Source: Coriolopsis trogii (lineage: Eukaryota; Basidiomycota; Agaricomycetes; Polyporales; Polyporaceae). From it: a stretch of DNA of 31,824 nt. The DNA lies in NCBI GenBank assembly GCA_020543525.1, contig JAHYIO010000014.1, forward strand, positions 1 through 31,824, written 5' to 3'. The translations under genes were made by a program, and so were the position numbers. Below the pieces are notes generated by a model. It saw only the letters and a program-made list of their open reading frames with translations, had not been told where the DNA came from and did not search any database. Positions 8,216-15,430 of this stretch are shown here, piece after piece; the first letter of the stretch is position 1, and each line of letters starts with the position of its first letter.

Positions 8216-9199
8216 TTAAAAAAATTTATGTCCTATAGAAACAGTAAAACTAAAAGATCCTCTCTTGTTTTTCTGACTTAGTCTACCGCTACTTACATAA
8301 TTAGATTTACTTCTGGCTAAACTTCCATATTGAATTTTGTTTACTGATCTTCTAGGAATAATTTTTCCTCTCATTAATCTACCACCTAATTTGATATTAA
8401 CTCCAGTTAAGATACTTGAAAATCTAAATAATTTTTTATGAGTATTTCTAAAAATTATTTTTTTAGCTTGATATTTTAAAAATCTACCTATAATTCTAGA
8501 AAATGAATTTCTTCTAGAAAGTCCTAATTTACCTAGAACCTTTACTAATATTTGACTATTATGACTAACTGAATATAATTGACTTAATTCTAATTTTACT
8601 GGTTTCTTAAAAAATTTACTTAATTTACCTAGTAAGTTTTGTAATTTAAGTACATTTAAGTTTCTTCTCTTATTAGTAACTAAATAAAATAAGTTTATAA
8701 TGACATTTTCAGGACTTACGTAAAAAATAGGCTGACTTATAAGACTAGACATTTCAAAGAAAGAATATTCTAAAATTTTATAGACATTTTTATTTAAAAT
8801 TTTTGTATTTAAAGTTTTACTATTAAATTCATATAAAACACTTTGATTTTTAGCTAATTCTATATCTAAAGTAGTAAAGGATTTTAAATATCTTTGTATA
8901 ATAGTCTGCATTCTCTCGTCATCTAATTTTTGTGGAGTAGGATTAAGCATATCTACTCTTAAATAGTAACTAGATTTTTTATTTATTGGATCACTTTCTA
9001 CTAATACTTTTTTGGAATCTAATATTAAATTTTCTTTTCCACCTAAAGTACTTAGTTCTTCATAGTATTTTTGTATTTCTAGTACCGAGACTCCTCTTAT
9101 TTTTCTAGCCTTATTTACTAATTTATAATTATTTGATTTTAGACTTTTTATATCTATTGGAAAATATTGATTATTTATCGGAGTAATTGACGATTGCAT
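8216..9199 (-). CDS. rps3: mitochondrial small-subunit ribosomal protein S3
   Basis: 327 residues, highly basic (Lys, Arg, Asn-rich). Its C-terminal third matches S3, including VNIKLGGRLMRGKIIPRR and SLARSKSNYVSSGRLSQ, which form the RNA-binding part of mitochondrial S3. It acts in the small ribosomal subunit. It is free-standing here rather than inside a large-subunit rRNA intron, as usual in basidiomycetes. The ATG at 9199 is the only sensible start and lies about 22 nt beyond the repeated structured leader at 9221-9541. The frame is intact and ends in TAA. It is followed on the same strand by nad6 after about 130 nt. Confidence 0.93.
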   Translation of the reverse strand: MQSSITPINNQYFPIDIKSLKSNNYKLVNKARKIRGVSVLEIQKYYEELSTLGGKENLILDSKKVLVESDPINKKSSYYLRVDMLNPTPQKLDDERMQTIIQRYLKSFTTLDIELAKNQSVLYEFNSKTLNTKILNKNVYKILEYSFFEMSSLISQPIFYVSPENVIINLFYLVTNKRRNLNVLKLQNLLGKLSKFFKKPVKLELSQLYSVSHNSQILVKVLGKLGLSRRNSFSRIIGRFLKYQAKKIIFRNTHKKLFRFSSILTGVNIKLGGRLMRGKIIPRRSVNKIQYGSLARSKSNYVSSGRLSQKNKRGSFSFTVSIGHKFF

Positions 9200-9220
9200 T
9201 TATATTATTACATTAAATTA

Positions 9221-9541
9221 ATTAAATTACTTTTCATAACAATGCCGTCATATAGACAGCACCTTACTTATACAATATATGAGATATACATACGTTTCAC
9301 GATATATTGTTAATACTAATGATTTTGTATTACATAAGTAAAGTCTTAAGCTAATATAGTTAAATTAAAACAAATTATAAGTAAATTATATTTGTGGTTT
9401 AGCTTAGTAAGGAATCCTAGTATTTAGACTAGTTCTTTTAACTAGAATTATGTGTATAAATACTTTACTCTTAATTTATAATACTTTACTTAAATAAATA
9501 AATACTTATAATTATTTTATAGGTACTACTAAAAATTATTA
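9221..9541 (-). repeat. structured leader element, copy 1 (upstream of rps3)
   Basis: One of three related elements. Read on the minus strand (toward rps3) it offers these pairings: hairpin CTAGTT/AACTAG at 9429-9445; helix TAAGCTAA/TTAGCTTA enclosing ACAAAT/ATTTGT; helix CTTTACTTAT/ATAAGTAAGG enclosing TAATAC/GTATTA and ACAATATAT/ATATATTGT, the latter holding a CGT-GAA-ACG loop; and a final hairpin GCTGTC/GACGGC at about 9245-9261. The G-U pairs in the last two helices favour the minus-strand RNA. The core is nearly identical to 11304-11612. It may be a 5' UTR control element, processing signal or promoter region; no known RNA family was recognised. Confidence 0.75.
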
Positions 9542-10076
9542 TTTTAATTATTTTTCATATTGGAAATTTTATTTAATTTTAATTTAAGAACAGGAGACAA
9601 ATTTTTTGTTTTTATGTTTTTTGGTCGATATTATTAAAGAATCATGATAAAATAGAGTGTTTCTTTAATAAATGTATTTTGATTGATAGGTTTTAGGCTA
9701 TATAAAGACAATTTGGCTCTTTTTCTTTCATATATGTATTTTGGTTGATATTTTAATAGTTATTTATTTTTTGTTTTAATAAAATTCTTGTTTTGTTTTT
9801 AGTATAAGTAAAATATAGGACAATTTTTACTAATTCATAGTCATTTTATTAGTAATATACAAAAAAATCTATTTTAGTTTAATTATCAGGGTTTATACTT
9901 TATTTCTTGAGATAAAATTTTTATAATATTATTCATCAGAGCTGATTATATATATATTTGTTAATTAATTATTTTGAGCTTTTTTGTTTATTAATTTTAT
10001 CTTCTTTTATTTCATTTATGGGGCATAAGTTATTTAGAAATATTTATATTAATTTCATTAAATATTTTATTGTTCT
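9542..10076. other. AT-rich spacer with dispersed short repeats
   Basis: There is no gene. Positions 9552-9596 recur inverted at 21939-21982. Three imperfect units beginning ATGT(A/T)TTTTG(G/A)T(T/C)GATA occur at about 9615, 9673 and 9734, spaced about 60 nt. Confidence 0.55.
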
Positions 10077-10148
10077 TGGATACGACTGGATTCGAACCAG
10101 CAATTTGATTCTCAATTTATCATATTTTACCTCTTAAATGACGTCACA
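10077..10148 (-). pseudogene. degenerate tRNA-like sequence A
   Basis: On the minus strand a good T-arm (GCTGG-TTCGAAT-CCAGT), a plausible D-arm (ATTT/AAAT) and a 4-bp anticodon stem (TGAT/ATCA) with an enlarged loop are present. The acceptor 3' strand CGTATCC(A) pairs only partly with the 5' strand TGTGACG. It is similar along its whole length, and in its 5' flank, to sequence B at 15253-15321. It is probably a decayed tRNA or a tRNA-like tail of a plasmid; the anticodon is ambiguous (TTG or TGA). Confidence 0.5.
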
Positions 10149-10534
10149 AAAGGGGGGTGGATCCTTTATTATTTGCATATAATCTTCTAATCCAGATCTA
10201 AATGACTTAAAGTATATTTTCAGATGATCCATCTTTGGGTGTATTTCGTAAATATCTTAAGGAAATATTATTTTTGCCCCAATATTTATGTAAACTTGCC
10301 CAACCTCCGCTCCCTATAAAGTCACCTATCTCTTAATTTCTGATTAAGAAAATAGATACCTTATTCCATTTACATAATTAATCCCTTTCAATAAGGTTTA
10401 AACCCTCAGGTTTAGATATTGCGCAAAAGCCTTAAACTAAGGATGTAGTACTAAATAATTTCTTCTTCTATACTGTAGTGTTATATTATACAAACCCTAT
10501 AAAGTTAGTGTTTTCATAGGTATTAGAAAAGCAA
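10149..10534. other. gene-poor spacer with trnR scrap and short ORF remnant
   Basis: A minus-strand open stretch ending at 10207 reads GSGGWASLHKYWGKNN and ends NTPKDGSSENIL; it resembles the end of the + strand remnant at 14983-15217 and continues into a shared flank of the tRNA-like sequences. Positions 10432-10453 are identical to the 5' end region of trnR(UCG) at 12656-12677. No complete gene is present. Confidence 0.4.
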
Positions 10535-11287
10535 TTAAAATGAAGTAGCTAGTATACTATAATTAATAAAGATAGTAGCTAATATAGTTATTATAATGAA
10601 TAATAAATTTAATACTAAATAGTATTGTTGATAAACTCTTCTTAGTCTTATTAATCGACCTAATCTAGGATATTTATTCTCAATTTTTAAATAGGTTAAT
10701 AAAAAATCACTATATATTATAATTATTATATTAATGATTAAAATTAAGATAAATATAGAAGAAAATATATGAGATATAGCCCATAATTGTTCGAAAGTTA
10801 ATTGAGATATAATTTCTTTAAAATTTCCAAAGATAGAGATAAGACTATCACCATCCCATAATTTAGGATAGTGAGCACGCCATAAATCTAAAGCTTTGTC
10901 AGCTATCTTATTAGCAATATCTATTTGATCAGCCAATTTTTCTAAACATTCTGTATACTGATCTTTAGCTTTTAAACCTAAATTATTTAATTCAGCTAAT
11001 TGAACTTTAGTCTGTTCAATTAATTTAGATGTTTTAGCCATTTCTTCTCTATAAAATTGAATAAGAGATTCATTTTTCCTAATTAATTGTTCATTAGCAA
11101 CTTCTAAATTACCTAATTCTCTTTGAAGATGACATACTTTTTCTTCAGAGCTAATTAATCTTTCCTGAAGTTTAGTAATTGCTTCTCGATCTTTTACCTG
11201 TAAATATAAACTATCATAGGTTAAATAACTTGCCCCACCTATAGCAATAGTGTGACTAGTTTTAATTGATTTAAAAATATTTAGCAT
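10535..11287 (-). CDS. unknown coiled-coil membrane protein (250 codons)
   Basis: I do not recognise a named family. The short N-terminus contains a weakly hydrophobic stretch (HTIAIGGASYLTYDSL, residues 12-27). Residues about 30-135 are rich in Glu, Lys, Leu and Gln with heptad-like spacing, indicating a coiled coil. A strong membrane helix follows at about 170-190 (FSSIFILILIINIIIIIY), then a basic loop, then a second helix at about 223-247. The layout suggests a membrane-anchored coiled coil. It is intact from ATG to TAA, lies between cox2 and rps3 on the same strand, and has the structured leader (11304-11612) directly upstream. A similar eroded ORF lies at 21990-22350. It could be a mobile accessory gene of plasmid origin. 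Confidence 0.7.
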   Translation of the reverse strand: MLNIFKSIKTSHTIAIGGASYLTYDSLYLQVKDREAITKLQERLISSEEKVCHLQRELGNLEVANEQLIRKNESLIQFYREEMAKTSKLIEQTKVQLAELNNLGLKAKDQYTECLEKLADQIDIANKIADKALDLWRAHYPKLWDGDSLISIFGNFKEIISQLTFEQLWAISHIFSSIFILILIINIIIIIYSDFLLTYLKIENKYPRLGRLIRLRRVYQQYYLVLNLLFIIITILATIFINYSILATSF

Positions 11288-11303
11288 TAATTAAATTAAA
11301 TTA

Positions 11304-11612
11304 AATTAAATTACTTTTCATAACAATGCCGTCTGTGTAGACAACTACTTTACTTATACAAGATATGAGATATACATACGTTTCACGATATATTGTTAAT
11401 ACTAATCATTAATTAATTAGTATTACATAAGTAAAGTCTTAAGCTAATATAGTTAAATTAAAACAAATTATAAGTAAATTATATTTGTGGTTTAGCTTAG
11501 TACTAGTATTTTAGTATAAAGACTAGTTCTTTTAACTAGAATTATTTTATAAAAACTTTAGTTAAATAAATAATTAATTATTCTTATTTTTTAGGTCCTA
11601 CTATAAATTATT
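11304..11612 (-). repeat. structured leader element, copy 2 (upstream of the 250-codon ORF)
   Basis: A second copy, about 15 nt from the ORF's ATG on the minus strand. It shares long identical blocks with copy 1, including about 70 nt covering the TAAGCTAA/TTAGCTTA helix. Differences keep pairing: the last hairpin is GTTGTC/GACGGC (an extra G-U pair on the minus-strand RNA), CTTTACTTAT now pairs perfectly with ATAAGTAAAG, and the TAATAC hairpin grows to about 10 bp. The palindrome CTAGTT/AACTAG is at 11523-11539. Confidence 0.75.
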
Positions 11613-11687
11613 ATATGAAATATAAATATATATTATATAAAACTATACTTAATATTATTTTTAATTTGAAAGGGGATAATAATGAGA

Positions 11688-12434
11688 TTAAGCAGCATCA
11701 ATCCATGCTAAGTAGTCTTGAACTGAGACAGCTTCTATGGCTATTGGCATGAAACCATGGTAAACTCCACATATTTCAGAACATTGACCATAGAAAGTCC
11801 CTGTTCTTTCAGCTAACATAGAAGTTTGATTTAATCTACCTGGTACAGCATCAATTTTAAGTCCTAAAGACGGAACAGCAAATGAATGAATTACGTCTGC
11901 ACCTGTAACAATTAATCTAATATGTGTATCAGTAGGAATAACTACTTTATTATCTACGTCTAATAATCTAAATTGACCTAATTCTAAGTCTGAATCTGGT
12001 ATCATATATGAATCAAATTCTATAGATTCTCCACTAACATTAATATAATCACTATATTCGTATGACCAGTACCATTGATGTCCAACAACTTTAATAGTTA
12101 CTGTCGGTGAAATAACTTCATCTAATAAGTATAATAATCTAAATGAAGGAAAGGCTATAGCAATTAAAATGAAAGCTGGACTTATTGTCCAAATTAATTC
12201 AATTAATGTACCGTGGTTTAGATATTTATGTACAATTGGAGAATTTTTAGTATTAAAGTAATACATAATTGAGCCTAACACCCAAAATACACCAACACAA
12301 ATTACGACTAAATAGAAAAAAATAGTGTTGTGTAATTCTACTATTCCTGTGAAACCTGGTGCTGCACTGTCTTGGAATCCTATTTGCCAAGGTTGTGGAG
12401 CATCGTTATATAAAGTATTAAAAATGGCGAACAT
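11688..12434 (-). CDS. cox2: cytochrome c oxidase subunit 2
   Basis: The CuA-carrying subunit of complex IV, 248 residues, intact, with normal length and no intron. There are two N-terminal membrane helices (about 37-60 and 77-104), then the intermembrane-space domain with GHQWYWSYE (118-126). CuA ligands are all present: His183 (VIHSFAVPS) and the CSEICGVYHGFM block with Cys218, Glu220, Cys222, His226 and Met229. The ATG at 12434 and the start MFAIFNTLYNDAPQPWQ match the family. The stop is TAA. It is downstream of trnR on the same strand. Confidence 0.97.
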   Translation of the reverse strand: MFAIFNTLYNDAPQPWQIGFQDSAAPGFTGIVELHNTIFFYLVVICVGVFWVLGSIMYYFNTKNSPIVHKYLNHGTLIELIWTISPAFILIAIAFPSFRLLYLLDEVISPTVTIKVVGHQWYWSYEYSDYINVSGESIEFDSYMIPDSDLELGQFRLLDVDNKVVIPTDTHIRLIVTGADVIHSFAVPSLGLKIDAVPGRLNQTSMLAERTGTFYGQCSEICGVYHGFMPIAIEAVSVQDYLAWIDAA

Positions 12435-12600
12435 AATTAAAATTAAAATTAAAAATAAAATAAATTTTGAACTTAGTATATAATCTTTTTTTTTTTGCTT
12501 TCTTTTTTAATACCTTGTTAAAAAAAACATTATTGACAGTAGTCATTTGTAGGTATCCTAAGTGACATCTTAAGTAAATTAAAGTATAAAACTTTATAAG
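12435..12600. other. short spacer with A/T tracts upstream of cox2
   Basis: ATTAAA-type repeats directly upstream of the cox2 ATG and a T-rich run at about 12487-12510. No other structure was recognised. Confidence 0.4.
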
Positions 12601-12670
12601 ACATCCTACTGGATTTGAACCAATATCTAAAATTTCGAAGATTTCTATTTTACCATTAAACTAAGGATGT
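12601..12670 (-). tRNA. trnR: tRNA-Arg (UCG)
   Basis: Acceptor ACATCCT/AGGATGT pairs fully, with D-stem GTTT/AAAT, anticodon stem GAAAT/ATTTT and loop CTTCGAA giving anticodon TCG (reads CGA). Its 5' end is duplicated at 10432-10453, and a decayed whole copy lies near 14530. Confidence 0.9.
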
Positions 12671-12676
12671 AGTACT

Positions 12677-12750
12677 ACGAGTAAAGAGACTTGAACTCTT
12701 AAATAATGAAAACCTAAGATTCACTCGGCTACCAATTTCGACATACTCGC
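12677..12750 (-). tRNA. trnL: tRNA-Leu (UAG)
   Basis: Acceptor GCGAGTA/TACTCGT, anticodon loop CTTAGGT (anticodon TAG) and T-stem AAGAG/CTCTT. Only 6 nt separate it from trnR. The innermost anticodon-stem pair is T-T. Confidence 0.82.
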
Positions 12751-12757
12751 TCTGAGT

Positions 12758-12830
12758 AAGAGGTGGGGGACTCGAACTCCCGGTCCGTAATGTGTAAGAT
12801 TACTGCTTTAGCCAACTAAGCTAACCTCTT
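12758..12830 (-). tRNA. trnV: tRNA-Val (UAC)
   Basis: Acceptor AAGAGGT/ACCTCTT, D-stem GCTT/AAGC, anticodon stem GTAAT/ATTAC and loop CTTACAC (anticodon TAC). All stems are sound. It lies immediately downstream of rns. Confidence 0.93.
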
Positions 12831-12856
12831 TAGCATTTATATAGGGGGTTACAAAT

Positions 12857-14368
12857 GAGTTATTATCCAGCTGCACTTTCCAGTACAGCTACCCTGCTAT
12901 GACTTTTGAGATGTTACCCAAATGGATTAACTAAAGCCAATAAGTTTAACTTAATTATTAAAGAATAAATAACTCTTAATTAAAATTAAGAAAAAACAGT
13001 ATCTACCTCCAGTTTCCTCCATTGAAGGCTTCTTCCCAGCGACAGACAGTTAGTTCATCACGAAATATGCTTCACCGTTGCGCTACTTATCAACGATTAC
13101 TCGGAATTCCTTCTTCATGCCTCCGAATTTCAGGAGACAATCCGGCTTAATTTAATATTATGACTTTTTTTAATGATTAGCTCCACTTATATCCCTTATA
13201 TTCTACTAGAGAAAAGGGAAGTATTGCATCACTTTGTAAAAGTCGTAGTGGCACGTCTATAGCCCAGAACATGAGGGCCATAACGACTTGTCTTAGCCCC
13301 CGCTGAATCTCTATCAGATTCATTAGTTATTAAGTATAAATTAATAACAGGGATTTCGTTCGTTAGTGGAATTAACCTAATGTTTAACAACACGAACTGA
13401 AGACAGCCATGCAACACCTGTACTTAAGTACTTAACTTATTATAATTAAATACTCCTATTCCTTCTTTTTACAAAGAAATAGTTTGTATGCAAGTTCTGG
13501 TAAGATTCTACGCGGATTATCGTATTAAATAACATGCTTCACTCCGTTTGCTTCGAGACCGACTAATTTTTTTGTTTTCTACTTTGCAGTAGTACTCACA
13601 AGGCGGAATGGTTATTGTGTTAACTTCGCCTCTAGTTTTATTACTAATGACTACCATTCATCGTTTACAGAAAGGAGTACCTGGGTATCTAATCCTATTT
13701 CCTACCCTAACCTTCGTTTCTCAGCGTCAATCAGTAGTGGAGAGTGGCCTTCGCCCTGAGTATTCTGCCTAGGATCTATGGATATCAGCCCTCCTCTAGG
13801 CGTTATACACTATAACCTCTTTTTGATTCTAGCTCTCAATTAAAACACTTTATTTTGTATATGTCTTTGTGAGAGCTGCCTACAAACCCTTTACGCCTGT
13901 TTATGATGATTAACGTTTGCGTCTCTGGTCTTACCGAGTCTTCTGGCACCAGATTTGGACGACACTCATAGTAAGGTATTATCATTATTTTCCCTTACGA
14001 CATCATGAATTTGAAGAAATTCTATGATTTCAGTTAGCTAGTTCACTCTTGCGAGCATTGACTAATATTCTTGACTGCTGGTAGTGTAATTACTACTTGG
14101 GAGATCTCATTCCCAATGTGGCCAGAGGTTCTTTCAAACTTGACTTTCGATTGTTGGCTTGGTAGGCCGTTACCCTATCAACTACCTAATCAAATTAAAT
14201 AGAATCCCGTAGCAGAAAACTTCCTTTATTTATATCTCCTATTTCTGAAGACTACGGGGTATCTTATTTAACATACTCACCTCTACACCTTGTTTCTTAA
14301 GAAACAACGATTCGCATGTCTTAAACTACTGAAAAACGTTCAATCGGAACCAAAATTAAATTCTTACG
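12857..14368 (-). rRNA. rns: small-subunit ribosomal RNA
   Basis: The mitochondrial SSU rRNA, about 1.5 kb, with no intron seen. Universal blocks are present in order on the minus strand: the 5' region GGTTCCGATTGAACG near 14340, the 530 loop GTGCCAGAAGACTCGGTAA (13931-13949), GGATTAGATACCC (about 13684-13697), the TTAACAACACGAACTGAAGACAGCCATGCA region (read on + at about 13382-13411), and the 3' decoding end with GTCATAGCAGGGTAGCTGT and GCTGGATAATAACTC near 12857-12910. The ends are estimated from homology, within perhaps 20 nt. The small open frame across 13229-13417 is only a shadow. Confidence 0.93.
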
Positions 14369-14389
14369 TATATTAAACTAATGTATTAT

Positions 14390-14982
14390 TAGTTGTATTA
14401 TATATGCTATTCGCAATGTTTACTAACTCTTTTATTTATTTTTTAATTCTTAACTTTTTAAATAAAAAAAAAATATAATTAATAAAAAAAATAAGGTTTA
14501 TATTTTAATTTCTACTAGATTATTTTTATACTTCCTAATAGAATTAAACCAGTAAGAGATTTTTCGAAGATTTATGATTTAACATTTAAAATAGAGATTC
14601 TTAATTTTAAAATTCAAAAAAATATCGACATTATTCAAGCTTTATTTTTGTTTTTAATCAATAGCAACTAAGCAACTAGAAATAGACTAGCTTTGAGAAA
14701 TGCATTTATAATGATGAGAAATATTTCTCATATTTTGTTTTGTAAATTGCAAAAATAGAAAACAGCACTTGCATATTAAATATTTACTTAACGCAACTAC
14801 TCCAATAATCAGTTATTACTGGAGATTTGTATGCACTTAAAGTTGCAGGCAAGGCTATACTTGCTTAGACTTTAGCCTTAGGAAAAGGTATACTCTAGTT
14901 CACTATAATAGCTATTATATTTTAGCATATTTAATTTTTATTTATTAGAAGAGATTTATCTAATAATAATAAAGACCACTCT
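14390..14982. other. AT-rich spacer upstream of rns
   Basis: Upstream of rns on its own strand, so a promoter may lie here. The only recognisable content is a decayed trnR-like copy (14530-14598). A less AT-rich patch at 14760-14900 remains unexplained. Confidence 0.4.
14530..14598 (-). pseudogene. decayed copy of trnR (UCG)
   Basis: Aligned to 12601-12670, about two thirds of positions match, including TTTCGAAGATTT around the anticodon and ACTTCCTA at the 3' end. The two acceptor strands no longer pair, so it is unlikely to be a working tRNA. Confidence 0.55.
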
Positions 14983-15217
14983 TAAGATCTTTATATTATA
15001 AATTTATTAAATAAAAATAACTCCGAAATAACATTAAGTCATGATAAATGGTATAGATCAATTAAAGATTCATCAATTAATATTAATGATCAATTATATA
15101 CCTTAATTATGACAGAAAATAAAAGAGAAATAATATATAACAAATCCGGTATAGCAGTAGGCACAAAAGCTTTCAAACTATAACCATATAAAACTCCACA
15201 AGGAATCATCACAAGAT
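14983..15217 (+). pseudogene. inverted remnant related to the N-terminal region of dpo copy 2
   Basis: A short + strand frame reads ...ITLSHDKWYRSIKDSS... to a TAA at about 15183, then continues in the same frame with KTPQGIITR to another stop near 15217. The start closely resembles the upstream extension of the second polymerase (LTLNHDKWF, around 17410) on the opposite strand, and the spacing of hydrophobic residues continues to match for about 50 residues. The end resembles the minus-strand remnant ending at 10207 (NTPKDG). It is probably a decayed 5' piece of another copy of the same plasmid. Confidence 0.45.
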
Positions 15218-15252
15218 AAGGATTAGAAGCTCAAATAAAGGATCCTCCCCTC

Positions 15253-15321
15253 TGTAACGTAGTTTAACGGGCAAAACATGATCTTAAAATCAATATGCTG
15301 GTTCAATTCCAGTCGTTTCCA
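15253..15321 (+). pseudogene. degenerate tRNA-like sequence B
   Basis: D-arm GTTT/AAAC and T-arm GCTGG-TTCAATT-CCAGT are good. The anticodon arm TGAT/ATCA has a six-base loop CTTAAA instead of seven. The acceptor TGTAACG against CGTTTCC(A) mispairs at positions 1 and 3. If functional it would read UUA (Leu), but the defects make that doubtful. Sequence A (10077-10148) is a paralogue with mismatches at the same two acceptor positions, and the two share upstream sequence GGATTAGAAG and AAAGGATCC. Confidence 0.5.
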
Positions 15322-15430
15322 TTCGGATTATTTATTAAATGAAAAAACTGACCAAATTTTCTAAAATATATAATCCCCTATATCAGCTATCATAAAAACA
15401 AAAAAAATATAATAAAGGAATTAAAATGTC

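Noticed and set aside
9221..9541. Leader as mitochondrial RNase P RNA (rnpB)
   Set aside because: The conserved rnpB blocks (GAAAGTC-like and ACAGAAA-like) are absent, and three copies before ORFs would be unexpected.
13229..13417. 62-codon minus-strand ORF
   Set aside because: It lies inside rns and its sequence is explained by conserved SSU rRNA blocks.
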